Shown here: positions 33,685 through 43,237 of the stretch, in pieces
How positions within the stretch are numbered: the stretch's first letter is position 1
Layout of the letters: every line of letters begins with the position of its first letter
NCBI GenBank assembly: GCA_944367045.1
Contig: CALVWI010000004.1
Coordinates: forward strand, 50,015 to 114,014
Reading direction: 5' to 3'
DNA: 64,000 nt
Source: an uncultured Clostridia bacterium
Lineage (GTDB): Bacteria > Bacillota > Clostridia > Christensenellales > Borkfalkiaceae
Made by a program: the position numbers and the translations under genes
Notes under the pieces: model-generated
The model's input: only the letters and a program-made list of their open reading frames with translations
The model's database searches: none
Told to the model about the DNA's origin: nothing

Positions 33685-35037
33685 ATGCTGCAAAAGACAT
33701 TTGCCCTCATCTCGTTGGGGTGCGACAAGAACCGCGTGGACGGAGAGCGTCTGCTCGGGGAGATCGAAAAGAACGGCTGCACGGTGACGACCGACCTCTA
33801 CAAGGCACAGGTCGTCATCGTCAACACCTGCGCCTTTTTGACGGCGGCGCGCGAGGAGGCCATCATGAGCGTCCTCGAGGTCAGCCGCCTGAGACAGGAG
33901 GGGAAACTTGAAAAGCTCGTCGTCACGGGGTGCCTGCCGCAGGGGTACGAGGAGGAACTCTATCCCGCACTCACCGAGGCGGACGTGTTCTTAGGCACCA
34001 CCGACTGCAAGCAGCTCTTCCCCGCGCTCGAGAAGGCGTATCAGGGTGAGCGCGTCAACGCCGTGGGGGAGGGGAATTTGTGCCCCTCCGAAAATGGCAA
34101 GCTCTTGCCGCGCGTCCTCTCGACGCCCGACCACTATAAGTACCTGAAAATTTCCGAGGGCTGCTCCAACCACTGCACCTACTGCCTCATCCCGTCCATC
34201 CGCGGGCGGTATCTCTCCTATCCCATGGAGGAGCTCGTCGAGGAGGCGAGGGGGTTGGGCGAGACACAGGAGCTCATCGTCGTCGCGCAGGACATCACCC
34301 GCTACGGCGAGGACACGGGCGAAAACAAGCTCATCCCGCTTCTCAAGGCGCTTGCGGCGCTCGACAATATCCGCCACATCCGCCTTCTCTATTGCTATCC
34401 CGAGAAGATCACCGAGGAGCTCATCGCCTTCATCCGCGATGAAAAGAAAATTCTGAAGTATCTCGATATTCCCCTCCAGCACTCCGAGGACCGCGTCTTA
34501 AAGCTCATGGGGAGAAGGGGCACGCGCGCGGAATACCTCGCTCTCTTTGAACGGCTCAGGGAGGAAATTCCCGGGATCGCCCTCCGCACGACCTTCATCG
34601 CGGCCTTTCCCACCGAGACGGAGGAGGAGCACAGGGGGCTCATCGAATTTATCAGGCAGGCGAAGTTCATGAATTTGGGCTGCTTCGCCTACTCGCGCGA
34701 GCCCAACACGCCCGCCTATAAGCTCAAGGGGCAGGTGCATCACAGTACCAAGGAACGCAGGGTGCGCGAACTCTACGCCGCCCAGCAGCCCATCGCAAGG
34801 GCGAACATGGAAGCCTTTGTCGGGAAGAGGCTCAATGTCCTCTGCGACGGCATCGACATGGAGCGCTCCTGTTTCGTGGGAAGAGCCTACTTTCAGGCGC
34901 CCGACATCGACGGCGTCGTCTACTTCAACGCTCCCGAGGCGAAGGAGGGGGAAATTTACTCCGTCCTTGTAGAGCGCGCGGAGAACTACGACCTCTTCGG
35001 CCGCGTCGAAACGTCTGCCGACACTGCCAATGAATAA
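33685..35037 (+). CDS. rimO: Ribosomal protein S12 methylthiotransferase
   Basis: 450 residues. Radical-SAM enzyme that methylthiolates an Asp of ribosomal protein S12. N-terminal UPF0004 domain with the first Fe-S cluster Cys (SLGCDKNRVDGE, NTCAFLTAAREEAI, TGCLPQGY), the radical-SAM CSNHCTYC (Cys160/164/167), and a C-terminal TRAM domain. The D-K-N-x-V-D after SLGC separates RimO from MiaB. It starts 15 bases after ftsK in the same operon. Confidence 0.95.
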   Translation: MLQKTFALISLGCDKNRVDGERLLGEIEKNGCTVTTDLYKAQVVIVNTCAFLTAAREEAIMSVLEVSRLRQEGKLEKLVVTGCLPQGYEEELYPALTEADVFLGTTDCKQLFPALEKAYQGERVNAVGEGNLCPSENGKLLPRVLSTPDHYKYLKISEGCSNHCTYCLIPSIRGRYLSYPMEELVEEARGLGETQELIVVAQDITRYGEDTGENKLIPLLKALAALDNIRHIRLLYCYPEKITEELIAFIRDEKKILKYLDIPLQHSEDRVLKLMGRRGTRAEYLALFERLREEIPGIALRTTFIAAFPTETEEEHRGLIEFIRQAKFMNLGCFAYSREPNTPAYKLKGQVHHSTKERRVRELYAAQQPIARANMEAFVGKRLNVLCDGIDMERSCFVGRAYFQAPDIDGVVYFNAPEAKEGEIYSVLVERAENYDLFGRVETSADTANE

Positions 35038-35082
35038 CAACGCCAAGTTCGGCGAAAAATTTCCTCAAGAAGGAAGAGACCA

Positions 35083-35715
35083 ATGAATTTACCCAATAAG
35101 ATCACGCTTGCACGCATCTGCATGATCCCGCTGTTTGTCGTCGTGTTCTACCTCGGCGTCATCCCCGGCAACTATCTCATCTCCGCCGTCATCTTCGTGC
35201 TGGCGGCCCTCACCGACGCCCTCGACGGCCACATCGCCCGCTCGAGAAACCTTGTCACCAACCTCGGCAAGTTCCTCGACCCCATTGCGGACAAGGTGCT
35301 CGTCTCGACGGCGTTCATCCTGCTCTTGACGTATCCCGCCGTCTTTTCCGCACCCTTTATGCTCTTCGACAGCTCGCCGATGGCCGTGCTCGATGCGGAA
35401 AAGGCCATGCGCATCACCTCGGGCGTGTGCGTCGCAGTGATTTTGGCGCGCGAGCTCATCGTCAGCGGCTTCCGCATGGTGGCGGCAGAACGTCAGATCG
35501 TCATCGCGGCGGATAAGCTCGGCAAGATCAAGACGACCTGTCAGGACATTGCCATCGCCGTGCTGCTTGCGAGCGCGAGCTTCATGGACACGACCGCAGG
35601 GCAGATCGTCGGCCTCGTCGGCCTTATCTTCTTCTTCCTCTGCACCTTCTTTACGGTGCTTTCGGGCATCAATTACATCGTCAAAAACAAGCAAGTGCTC
35701 AAAGAGAGCGACTAA
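35083..35715 (+). CDS. pgsA: CDP-diacylglycerol--glycerol-3-phosphate 3-phosphatidyltransferase
   Basis: 210 residues, polytopic. Makes phosphatidylglycerol phosphate, the first committed step to PG and cardiolipin. The CDP-alcohol phosphotransferase signature is complete: D-A-L-D-G-H-I-A-R, eight residues, G-K-F-L-D-P-I-A-D. Hydrophobic helices before and after complete the fold. An ITLARI motif near the N-terminus is typical of PgsA. AAGAAGGAAGAG precedes ATG. The rimO-pgsA-cinA-recA order is widespread in Firmicutes. Confidence 0.95.
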   Translation: MNLPNKITLARICMIPLFVVVFYLGVIPGNYLISAVIFVLAALTDALDGHIARSRNLVTNLGKFLDPIADKVLVSTAFILLLTYPAVFSAPFMLFDSSPMAVLDAEKAMRITSGVCVAVILARELIVSGFRMVAAERQIVIAADKLGKIKTTCQDIAIAVLLASASFMDTTAGQIVGLVGLIFFFLCTFFTVLSGINYIVKNKQVLKESD

Positions 35716-35729
35716 CGAAGGCTTTTTAC

Positions 35730-36812
35730 ATGAAATACGCGGCGATCGTACTCAGGAATACGGCGAATCCCATCTCCCAAGTGCAGTTCGGGGAGGTCGT
35801 GGACGAGTTTTTGTCGGGCGGAGTTCCGCTCGACGAAGTCGCCGTGCTCTCGTATGCCGACCGCAACCTCGTCACCGTGACGCTCGACCGCCTCGCCTCC
35901 GAGTGCGACGGCGTGTTCTTCATCTGCGACCGCGTTTTGATGCCCTTCGCGAAGGACGCCGTCTCGGGCCTTGCGGGCAAAAACTTCTCGGGCGAGTGCC
36001 TGCTCGAGACGGAAAAGACGCTCTTCGGCGTGTTTCCCGCCTCCAAGGAGGGGAGAACGCTCGTAAAAGACGAGGCCGTGCCCGCCGTCGATAAGCGCAG
36101 GGGAAAGACGTACTATCGCGCCGTCCTCTGCACGGTGGCGGCGCCTGCGGAGCGCGTGTTTACCGCCATTGCCTCGGCGCGGGAGGTCAGCCGCGACCGC
36201 GTCATCATCCACACGTCGGAGGAGTTCGGCGCGGGACGCATCGAGATCATCTACGACCAGGACACCCCCAAGCGCTCGGTGGACGAGGCCGTGCGCGTGC
36301 TCTCGACGGAACTCAACGACTACGTCTACTCCCACGAGGACGAGAGCATCGCAGAGCGGCTCTTCACTGTCCTCAAGCTCCACCGCATGAAGTTTTCGAC
36401 GGCGGAGTCCTTCACGGGCGGCGGCGTGGGGCATGCCATCGTCGAGATCCCGGGCGCGAGCAAGGTCTTCTTCGAGGGCATCAACGCCTACAGCAATGAG
36501 GCCAAGATGGCGCGCTTGGGCGTCACCGACTATACGCTGAAGAAGTTCGGCGCCGTCTCCAACGAGACCGCCTACGAGATGGCGGCGGGGCTTTTAAAAG
36601 AGGGGAAGTGCGATCTTGCCGTCGCGACGACGGGCATCGCAGGCCCCGATGCGGACGGCACGGATAAACCCGTGGGCCTGTGCTACATTGCCGTCGGAAC
36701 GATGGACAGGGTGCGCGTCTTTCGGTTTTTGCTCGACGGAGATAGAGAGGCCGTCACCAAGCGCGCGACCAATCTGGCGCTCTTCCTCGCCTATAAGGAA
36801 GTCAACGGTTAA
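35730..36812 (+). CDS. cinA: CinA family protein with degenerate N-terminal domain
   Basis: 360 residues against about 410 for standard CinA. The C-terminal 160 residues are a good nicotinamide-nucleotide amidase (PncC) domain: KFSTAESFTGGGVGHAIVEI, GASKVFFEGINAYSNEAK, GAVSNETAYEMAAG, VATTGIAGPDADGTDKPVGL. The N-terminal half keeps only faint similarity to the MoCF/ADP-ribose-pyrophosphatase domain and lacks its GDE(L/I)L and SGG(L/I)GPT motifs. It may be a deamidase with a non-catalytic front. It recycles NMN, which fits nadE two genes on. Starts 14 bases after pgsA. Confidence 0.87.
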   Translation: MKYAAIVLRNTANPISQVQFGEVVDEFLSGGVPLDEVAVLSYADRNLVTVTLDRLASECDGVFFICDRVLMPFAKDAVSGLAGKNFSGECLLETEKTLFGVFPASKEGRTLVKDEAVPAVDKRRGKTYYRAVLCTVAAPAERVFTAIASAREVSRDRVIIHTSEEFGAGRIEIIYDQDTPKRSVDEAVRVLSTELNDYVYSHEDESIAERLFTVLKLHRMKFSTAESFTGGGVGHAIVEIPGASKVFFEGINAYSNEAKMARLGVTDYTLKKFGAVSNETAYEMAAGLLKEGKCDLAVATTGIAGPDADGTDKPVGLCYIAVGTMDRVRVFRFLLDGDREAVTKRATNLALFLAYKEVNG

Positions 36813-36841
36813 GGAAATATCCTATATAGAAGGAGAAACAT

Positions 36842-37870
36842 ATGAACGAAGAAAAACGCAAGGCGCTGGACGCCGTCCTCACCCAGATCGAGAAGGCATA
36901 CGGCAAGGGCGCCATCATGAAGCTCGGCGACGAGGCGGGCAATACCGACATCGAGGTCATTCCGACGGGGTGCCTCTCCCTCGATTTGGCCCTCGGCATC
37001 GGCGGCCTTCCCCGCGGCAGAATGATCGAGATCTACGGCCCCGAGTCCTCGGGTAAGACGACGGTCGCCCTGCACGCCGTTGCGGAGGCGCAGAAACTCG
37101 GCGGCATCGCGGCCTTCATCGACGCGGAGCACGCGCTCGACCCTGTCTATGCAAAGGCGCTGGGCGTCAATTTGGACGAGCTCTACGTCTCCCAGCCCGA
37201 CACGGGCGAGCAGGCGCTCGACATCGTCGATCACCTCGTGCGCTCGTCCGCCGTCGACATCATCGTCGTCGACTCGGTCGCGGCGCTCACCCCGAAGGCG
37301 GAGATCGAAGGCGACATGGGCGACTCTCACGTCGGCCTTCAGGCGCGCCTCATGTCGCAGGCTTTGAGAAAACTCACCGCCATCGTCAACAAGAGCAAGA
37401 CGTGCGTCGTCTTCATCAACCAGCTTCGTGAGAAGGTGGGCGTCATGTTCGGCAACCCCGAAGTCACCCCGGGCGGCAAGGCCTTAAAGTTCTATGCCTC
37501 CATCCGCATCGACGTCAGAAAGACGGACATTCTCAAGGATACCGAGGGCGCGGCGGGCAACCGCACGCGCGCCAAAGTCGTCAAGAATAAGCTCGCGCCT
37601 CCCTTCCGTCAGGCGGAGTTCGACATCATGTACGGCGAGGGCATCTCGCAGGAGGGCTGCCTCATCGACCTCGGCGTGCAGTACGACATCATCGGCAAGA
37701 GCGGCGCATGGTATAGCTACAACGGCAACAAGATCGCCAACGGCAAGGAGAAGATGCGCCAGTTCTTAAAGGACAACCAAGAGCTTGCAAAGGAGATCGA
37801 AATGAAGATCCGCGCGGCCGCCAAGGGCAGCCCTGTTGAGACTGTCTCGGGCGAGGAGACCGCCGTATGA
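36842..37870 (+). CDS. recA: Recombinase RecA
   Basis: 342 residues. ATP-dependent strand exchange and SOS coprotease. Seen: [19 protein letters not shown] (Walker A 66-73), [26 protein letters not shown] (Walker B and L1), [15 protein letters not shown] and [17 protein letters not shown] (L2). AGAAGGAGAAACAT precedes ATG. The 29-base cinA-recA gap holds no LexA box, so SOS control, if any, must act at the distant operon promoter. Ends with ATGA overlap onto nadE. Confidence 0.98.
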   Translation: MNEEKRKALDAVLTQIEKAYGKGAIMKLGDEAGNTDIEVIPTGCLSLDLALGIGGLPRGRMIEIYGPESSGKTTVALHAVAEAQKLGGIAAFIDAEHALDPVYAKALGVNLDELYVSQPDTGEQALDIVDHLVRSSAVDIIVVDSVAALTPKAEIEGDMGDSHVGLQARLMSQALRKLTAIVNKSKTCVVFINQLREKVGVMFGNPEVTPGGKALKFYASIRIDVRKTDILKDTEGAAGNRTRAKVVKNKLAPPFRQAEFDIMYGEGISQEGCLIDLGVQYDIIGKSGAWYSYNGNKIANGKEKMRQFLKDNQELAKEIEMKIRAAAKGSPVETVSGEETAV

Positions 37871-39771
37871 AGTACGGTTTCGTGCGGGTGCGCGCCCTCT
37901 CCCCCAAGTTGAAGCCCGCCGACCCCGATTACAACGTTCAGCGCATGAAGGAGGGCATGGAGGAGGCGCAAAGCGAGGGCGTCGAACTTCTCGTCTTCCC
38001 CGAACTCTCCGTCACAGGCTACACCTGTGGCGATCTCTTCGGGCAGAAGATGCTGCTCTCCGCCGCGGAAAAGGCCTTGAAGTCCCTCGTCAAAGCCTCC
38101 GAGGGCAAGCACATGCTCGTCTTTGCGGGCGTGCCCGTCGCGGTGGGAGCCAACCTCTACAACTGCGCCGCCGCCTTTGCGGAAGGAAAGCTCCTCGCGC
38201 TCATTCCGAAAACGAATATCCCGACTTACCGCGAGTTCTATGAACTGAGGAACTTCACCCCTGCCGAGGCGGGCGTCCGCACCATCACTTTTGCGGGCGA
38301 GAGCGTTCCCTTCGGGCGGGAGATCTTGCTCTATCACGAGGAGATGCCCGCCTTCTCCGTCGCGGCGGAGATCTGCGAGGACCTCTGGGCGGCCCATTCT
38401 CCCTCGGAGGGCCACGCCGCCGCGGGTGCGAACATCATCGTCAACCTGTCTGCAAGCAACGAGGCCATCGGCAAGCTCGAGTACCGCCGCCTTCTCATCA
38501 AGGCGCAGTCGGGCAAGCTCATTTGCGCCTACGTCTATGCCGACGCGGGGGAGGGGGAGTCCGTCTCCGACCTCATCTTCGCGGGGCACGACATGATCGC
38601 CGAAAACGGCAGTATCCTCTCCGAGTGCGCGCCCTTCATGGGCGGCTGCACGACGTGCGAGGTGGACGTCGAACTTTTGGAGCACGAGCGGCGCTCCATG
38701 AACACCTTTGCGGGCAATGACGCGGGCTATACGAAGATCCCGTTCTCCTTCCCGCTTGCGGAGGGGAAGCTGCTCAGAAAAGTCGACCCCATGCCCTTCG
38801 TGCCCGAGGGGAGGGAGCTCGACAGACGGTGCGGGCTCATCCTCTCCATGCAGAGCAGCGCGCTGGCACGCCGCCTCGAACACACGCACAGCAAGACGGC
38901 CGTCATCGGCATCTCGGGCGGGCTGGATTCCGCGCTCGCGCTCCTTGTCACCGTGCGCGCCTTCGACCTTCTCAACAAGCCGCACGAGGACATCATCGCC
39001 GTCACTATGCCCGGTTTCGGCACGACGAACAGGACGCGGCAGAGCGGGCTCTCGCTCATGCAGGCGACGGGCGTCACCATCCGCACCATCCACATCGGGC
39101 CCTCCGTCAACCGTCACTTCAAGGACATCGAGCACGACCCCGAGGACCGCAACGTCACCTACGAGAACGCGCAGGCCCGCATGCGCACGCTCATTCTCAT
39201 GGACCTCGCCAACGAGACGGGCGGCATCGTCGTGGGCACGGGGGACCTTTCCGAGCTCGCCCTCGGCTGGTGCACCTACAACGGCGACCACATGAGCATG
39301 TACGCCGTCAACTGCTCCGTTCCCAAGACGCTCGTGAAGTCGCTCGTCGACTACGAGGGCAGGCGCGCGGGCGGAAGATTAGAGGCGGTGCTCCGCGGCA
39401 TTTTGAATACCGACATCTCGCCCGAACTGCTTCCCCCCGACGAGGAGGGCGACATCGCGCAGAAGACGGAGGACATCGTCGGCCCCTACGAGCTGCACGA
39501 CTTCTACCTCTATTCCTTCGTGCGCCGCGGCTTCTCGCCCGCAAAGACGCTCTATCTCGCCGAACAGGCCTTTTCGGAGAAGTACGACCGCGAGACTTTG
39601 AAGAAGTGGCTCATAAACTTCTACCGCCGCTTCTTCGCGCAGCAGTTCAAGCGCAACTGCGTGCCCGACGGCGTCAAGGTGGGTTCGGTCTCGCTCTCGC
39701 CCCGCGGCGACTGGCGCATGCCCTCGGATGCTTCGGCTGCGCTTTGGCTCAAGGAGGCCGAGGAGCTGTAA
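37867..39771 (+). CDS. nadE: Glutamine-dependent NAD+ synthetase
   Basis: 634 residues, two domains. The N-terminal glutaminase of the nitrilase fold has the triad Glu46 (FPELSVTG), Lys115 ([13 protein letters not shown]) and Cys170 ([10 protein letters not shown]). It feeds ammonia to the C-terminal synthetase with the PP-loop [12 protein letters not shown] (about 348-359), GFGTTNRT and [20 protein letters not shown]. It amidates deamido-NAD. It overlaps the recA stop by 4 bases, and its pairing with the PncC domain of cinA gives the operon an NAD-recycling theme. No clear terminator follows. Confidence 0.96.
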   Translation: MKYGFVRVRALSPKLKPADPDYNVQRMKEGMEEAQSEGVELLVFPELSVTGYTCGDLFGQKMLLSAAEKALKSLVKASEGKHMLVFAGVPVAVGANLYNCAAAFAEGKLLALIPKTNIPTYREFYELRNFTPAEAGVRTITFAGESVPFGREILLYHEEMPAFSVAAEICEDLWAAHSPSEGHAAAGANIIVNLSASNEAIGKLEYRRLLIKAQSGKLICAYVYADAGEGESVSDLIFAGHDMIAENGSILSECAPFMGGCTTCEVDVELLEHERRSMNTFAGNDAGYTKIPFSFPLAEGKLLRKVDPMPFVPEGRELDRRCGLILSMQSSALARRLEHTHSKTAVIGISGGLDSALALLVTVRAFDLLNKPHEDIIAVTMPGFGTTNRTRQSGLSLMQATGVTIRTIHIGPSVNRHFKDIEHDPEDRNVTYENAQARMRTLILMDLANETGGIVVGTGDLSELALGWCTYNGDHMSMYAVNCSVPKTLVKSLVDYEGRRAGGRLEAVLRGILNTDISPELLPPDEEGDIAQKTEDIVGPYELHDFYLYSFVRRGFSPAKTLYLAEQAFSEKYDRETLKKWLINFYRRFFAQQFKRNCVPDGVKVGSVSLSPRGDWRMPSDASAALWLKEAEEL

Positions 39772-39868
39772 ATTCGATAAAATCTGACAGTTTTCGCCAA
39801 AACGCGGGAAAATTCGCGCTGTTTTCTGTGGTATGATGGTGTCGAAATCACACGAATGAGAGAAAACG

Positions 39869-40117
39869 ATGGCGAAAAACGGGGAAAGAGAGGGGCGCAT
39901 AAAGCGCAAACTGACGGCCGAGGAGACGCTCTCGGAACTCATCCGGCTGCTTCTGCTGTATTTGGAGGAGCTGGAGGGCGCCCGCGCTGCGGGCGAGGAC
40001 AGTTTTGTCTACGGCGAGCTCACGGCCTACACCGAGTGCTTGGAGCTTGTTCAGCTTTGGGAGCGTGCCGAGAAGTTCGGCCTCGACTTCGACATCGAAG
40101 AGCGCTATCCCCTGTAA
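39869..40117 (+). CDS. Conserved-type small acidic protein
   Basis: 82 residues, predicted almost wholly alpha-helical: basic N-terminus (MAKNGEREGRIKRKLTAEET), then two amphipathic helices with a Leu/Glu-rich face (LIRLLLLYLEELEGARAAGE, LTAYTECLELVQLWERAEKF) and a closing FDIEERYPL. No known domain recognised. A TGTGGTATGAT extended -10 lies about 35 bases upstream, and a terminator follows, so it is a separate unit. The ribosome binding site is poor (GAGAGAAAACG). Confidence 0.75.
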   Translation: MAKNGEREGRIKRKLTAEETLSELIRLLLLYLEELEGARAAGEDSFVYGELTAYTECLELVQLWERAEKFGLDFDIEERYPL

Positions 40118-40130
40118 TTTAAAAGGTGTG

Positions 40131-40161
40131 AAAAAGAGCCGATTTCCGTCGGCTCTTTTTT
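40131..40161. terminator. Bidirectional terminator
   Basis: Stem AAAAAGAGCCGA / TCGGCTCTTTTT with loop TTTCCG and T-run. Confidence 0.92.
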
Positions 40162-40163
40162 GC

Positions 40164-40392
40164 TATGGTGGGCATTTTCGGGCATCTTGCTCCCGAACGG
40201 GTCGGAGCAGGCTCTGCTCGTCGAACGGTCGCTGAAAGCCAACGGGATTTGCGCCTTTGGCGGCGCGCCCCGGTAAACAGCCCACCGGGCTGTTTAGTTT
40301 GCGCCGAACCAATTTGTTATCATGCAATTCGCGCGCAAACCGGTTGCTCACCGCAACCGCCTCCACCCTCAAATCCCGTCGATGTTCGGTAA
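40164..40392. other. Intergenic region with hairpins and a tRNA-end-like fragment
   Basis: No gene seen. Contains hairpin AAACAGCCC-ACC-GGGCTGTTT (about 40275-40295), GAGCA/TGCTC near 40205, and a TCAAATCCCGTCG stretch (40373-40385). The latter matches the 3' T-arm of the adjacent tRNA-Pro in inverted orientation, and may be a remnant of an old integration event. Confidence 0.45.
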
Positions 40393-40430
40393 CGCAAAAG
40401 GGAGCTGACATAAGTCAACTCCCTTTTGCA
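40393..40430 (-). terminator. Terminator of tRNA-Pro
   Basis: Minus-strand stem GCAAAAGGGAGTTGAC / GTCAGCTCCCTTTTGC with a 4-base loop, immediately 3' of the tRNA CCA end. The T-rich 3' arm provides the U-tract. Confidence 0.75.
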
Positions 40431-40507
40431 TGGTCGAGGCGACGGGATTTGAACCCACGACCTCTTGGTCCCGAACCAAGCGCGCTACCAAACTGCGCTA
40501 CGCCTCG
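40431..40507 (-). tRNA. tRNA-Pro (anticodon CGG)
   Basis: 77 bases including an encoded CCA. Acceptor CGAGGCG/CGCCTCG, D-stem GCGC/GCGC, anticodon arm CTTGG-TTCGGGA-CCAAG with anticodon CGG, T-arm GTGGG-TTCAAAT-CCCGT. All stems pair fully. Confidence 0.97.
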
Positions 40508-40580
40508 AACAGCGTTTATTATACCAAACAGAGCGCCGTTTTGCAAGCAATTTCATGTGCCTTCCGCATTTCAAGGCAAA

Positions 40581-40608
40581 AATAAAACCCCGCTGAAGAT
40601 AGCGGGGG
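40581..40608 (-). terminator. Terminator of rnpB
   Basis: Minus-strand hairpin CCCCGCT / AGCGGGG with loop ATCTTC, then TTTTATTTTT. Confidence 0.9.
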
Positions 40609-40616
40609 AAAAAGCA

Positions 40617-40978
40617 GGGGTGATCCGAGACGGGCCTATAAGCCGGGTTCTGTCGAGCGCGGTCATTTATCTACACCCGCCGTCACCGACGGGCTCAAGC
40701 GTTATTCACGGCTCTGCTCGGACGGGCAGCCCATATGAACAGAGCCCAAACTTGCATCGGACGGGGTTTACATGGCACGGGGCGTTACCGTCCCGTCGGT
40801 GAGCTCTTACCTCGCCTTTCCATCCTTACAGCGAAAACTCGCTGCGGTCTATTTCTGTTGCACTTTCCTTGAAGTCGCCTTCACCTGACGTTATCAGGCG
40901 TCCTGCCCTGTGATGCCCGGACTTTCCTCATCGCGTGAAATCACGCGCCGCGGCCGCGCAGCCCGCTCGGATCGGGGT
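40617..40978 (-). ncRNA. rnpB: RNase P RNA (bacterial type A)
   Basis: Catalytic RNA of RNase P, which trims tRNA 5' leaders. The universal blocks are present on the minus strand: GATGAGGAAAGTCCGGGC near the 5' end, CACAGGGCAGGACGCC, the ACAGAAATAGACCGC core, GGTAAGAGCTCACCG and the closing ACAGAACCCGGCTTATAGGC. End positions are approximate to a few bases. A TGTGGTATAAT extended -10 (40981-40986) lies right upstream, so the RNA starts near 40975. Confidence 0.96.
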
Positions 40979-41073
40979 CTATTATACCACAACGCGCAAA
41001 AAAAGACGCTGAATTTTGCCCGCCTTCCCAAAAATATTTTGCAAGCGCGGGAGGGGAATTTATTATAAAAGGC

Positions 41074-41102
41074 TTGACAAGCCCCCCATTCTGTGTTAGA
41101 AT
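41074..41102 (+). promoter_or_regulatory. Promoter of the small lipoprotein gene
   Basis: TTGACA (41074-41079), 17 bp, TAGAAT (41097-41102). Confidence 0.88.
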
Positions 41103-41146
41103 AAGATACACATAATACAAATATCTCACATCGACGGGAGGGAAAT

Positions 41147-41608
41147 ATGAGAAAGGTTCTTCAAACGCTGTGTCTTCTGTTGGTATCGTGTACACTGCTG
41201 CTTACGGGCTGTGAGTTTGGCAGGTATGAACTCTATGCGGGCACCTGGGAAGCGGAGGATATTTCGCTCGGCGAGCTTGAGATCGACTCTTTCACCATGA
41301 CATTGACGCCCTGCGAAGAAGAGCCTGCATGGAATGAATACGATAATCTGCCTGCAGACGGCATCTGGTATCTCGTCAGATTTACCGTCAACGGCGAGGA
41401 ATGTGAGACGGTCACGGTGACCTATTACGGCAAGGAGATGAAGTGCTCCCTGTTTACATGGCGCGGAAATTCCCTCGATCTTTGCGGGGAGCTGCACCGC
41501 GTCAGAAAAGAGTATGTCTTTGAAGGGCGCCTCCGCCTTCATGATGATGACTCCGAATATTTGCACTTTCTTGCATCTTCTGATGTGCAGCTTTTCCCGC
41601 AGGGATAA
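41147..41608 (+). CDS. Small lipoprotein, unknown function
   Basis: 153 residues. Signal peptide with lipobox LLTGC (Cys at about 25), mature part beginning EFGRYELYAGTWEAEDI. Predicted beta-rich fold with two internal Cys pairs. No family recognised. GGGAGGGAAAT precedes ATG, with its own promoter and terminator. Its mature domain (GTWEAEDISL..., LVRFTVNGEECETVTVTYYG) resembles small lipocalin-like secreted domains in outline only. Confidence 0.82.
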   Translation: MRKVLQTLCLLLVSCTLLLTGCEFGRYELYAGTWEAEDISLGELEIDSFTMTLTPCEEEPAWNEYDNLPADGIWYLVRFTVNGEECETVTVTYYGKEMKCSLFTWRGNSLDLCGELHRVRKEYVFEGRLRLHDDDSEYLHFLASSDVQLFPQG

Positions 41609-41648
41609 AACAGCACGCTTTTGATGCGCTTTAATCGTTTTTCGGGAA

Positions 41649-41676
41649 AGCCCGCCTGAACAGGCGGGTTTTTTTC
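41649..41676 (+). terminator. Terminator after the lipoprotein gene
   Basis: Stem AGCCCGCCT / AGGCGGGTT with loop GAAC, then TTTTTTT. Confidence 0.9.
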
Positions 41677-41770
41677 TTTGTATTTTCCACTACATTTTTT
41701 GAAAAGGGGGTTGTATTTTGCGGAAAATATGATAAAATAGAAGCAACAAATCGATAAGAGGAGAGTTTCG

Positions 41771-43183
41771 ATGAAAAAGACCAAGATCGTTTGTACTTTG
41801 GGTCCCGCGTCCGAGACGGAGGAAGTCATCTCCGCGATGGCCGATGCGGGCATGAATGTTGTCCGCCTCAACTTCTCGCACGGAACGCATGAGGACCACG
41901 CCAAGAAGATCGAGATCATCAAGCGCGTGCGCAAGGAGAAGAACATCCCCCTGCCCATTTTGCTCGACACGAAGGGCCCCGAGTTCCGCATCCGCACCTT
42001 CAAGAACGGAAAGGTCACCCTGAATGAGGGCGATACCTTCACCTTCACGACGGAGGAGATCGAGGGCGACGAGACGCGCGTTGCCGTCTCCTACAAGGGC
42101 ATCTGCGAGGACCTTCTCCCCGGCGACAAGATCTTACTCAACAACGGCCTCATGGTCTTTGAAGTGACTGAGATCAAGGCGCCCGACGTCATCACGAAGG
42201 TCGTCATCGGCGGCGAGCTCTCCTCGCGCAAGAGCATGTTCTTCCCCGAGAAGGAGCTGCACCTCACCTACCTTTCCGAACAGGACAAGAGTGATCTCCT
42301 CTTCGGCATTCAGCATCAGGTCGACTTCATCGCCTGCTCCTTCGTCTCCCGCGCGCAGGACATCCTCGACGTAAGAAACTTCCTGCACGAGAACGGCTCG
42401 GACGACATCGACCTCATCGCCAAGATCGAGAACCGTGCGGGCGTCAATAACCTCAAGGAAATTTTGGAAGTTTCCGACGGCATCATGATCGGCCGCGGCG
42501 ACATGGGCGTGGAGATCCCCTACGAGGAACTGCCCGACATTCAAAAGACCATCATCCGCGCCTGCCGCCTTGCGGGCAAGCGCTGCATCACGGCGACGGA
42601 GATGCTCGAGTCCATGATCAGTAAGCCGCGCCCCACGCGTGCGGAGATCTCCGACGTCGCGAACGCCGTGTACGACGGTTCGAGCGCGGTCATGCTCTCG
42701 GGCGAGACGGCCGCGGGCGAGTACCCCGTCGAGGCGGTCAAGGCGATGGCGCGCATCTGCGTGCAGGCGGAGTCCCGTCCCAAGTTCATTCAGAAACTGG
42801 ACGACGCCGACTTCAACATCACGAGCCTCTCGGACGCGCTCTCGCATTCGGCGTGCCTTCTCGCGCGCGACGTTCACGCGAAGGCCATCGTCGTCTGCAC
42901 GAGGACGGGCGTGACGGCCAAGATGGTCTCCCGTTTCCGCCCCATGATCGACATCATCGGCATGACGACGGACGAGAGGAGCTATCGGAAACTCGCGCTG
43001 AGCTGGGGCGTCCTGCCCGCGCTCAGTGAGGAATACCACTCCGTCGACGTCCTGTTCCACTTCGCGAAGCAGGCGGCGAAGGATTCGGGGCTGGTCAAGC
43101 CGGGCGACGTCATCGTCATCACGGGCGGCACCCCCAACGGCAAGAGCGGAAATTCCAACCTCGTCAACATCGAAACTATCTGA
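41771..43183 (+). CDS. pyk: Pyruvate kinase
   Basis: 470 residues; phosphoenolpyruvate plus ADP to pyruvate plus ATP, last step of glycolysis. Seen: KTKIVCTLGPASETEEVI, VRLNFSHGTHEDH, LLDTKGPEFRIRTF, the active-site IMIGRGDMGVEIPYEELPDI, and CITATEMLESMISKPRPTRA. The C-terminal regulatory domain is present (ICVQAESRPKF, ARTGVTAKMVSRFRP-like). It lacks the extra C-terminal phosphohistidine domain found in Bacillus pyruvate kinase. AGAGGAGAGTTTCG precedes ATG. A promoter-like TTGTAT/TAAAAT pair lies near 41709-41739. Confidence 0.97.
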   Translation: MKKTKIVCTLGPASETEEVISAMADAGMNVVRLNFSHGTHEDHAKKIEIIKRVRKEKNIPLPILLDTKGPEFRIRTFKNGKVTLNEGDTFTFTTEEIEGDETRVAVSYKGICEDLLPGDKILLNNGLMVFEVTEIKAPDVITKVVIGGELSSRKSMFFPEKELHLTYLSEQDKSDLLFGIQHQVDFIACSFVSRAQDILDVRNFLHENGSDDIDLIAKIENRAGVNNLKEILEVSDGIMIGRGDMGVEIPYEELPDIQKTIIRACRLAGKRCITATEMLESMISKPRPTRAEISDVANAVYDGSSAVMLSGETAAGEYPVEAVKAMARICVQAESRPKFIQKLDDADFNITSLSDALSHSACLLARDVHAKAIVVCTRTGVTAKMVSRFRPMIDIIGMTTDERSYRKLALSWGVLPALSEEYHSVDVLFHFAKQAAKDSGLVKPGDVIVITGGTPNGKSGNSNLVNIETI

Positions 43184-43187
43184 AAAA

Positions 43188-43220
43188 AGGCGGCGCGCCC
43201 CGAGCCGGGGCGCGCCGCAG
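43188..43220. terminator. Bidirectional terminator between pyk and the flavoprotein gene
   Basis: 12-bp stem GCGGCGCGCCCC / GGGGCGCGCCGC with loop GAGCC. The plus strand continues AGATGTTTTA; the minus strand continues CTTTTTTC. Confidence 0.88.
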
Positions 43221-43237
43221 ATGTTTTATAAGGGAAA

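Noticed and set aside
36813-36841. LexA box before recA
   Set aside because: The 29-base gap contains no CGAAC-N4-GTTCG-like sequence; recA is inside a long operon.
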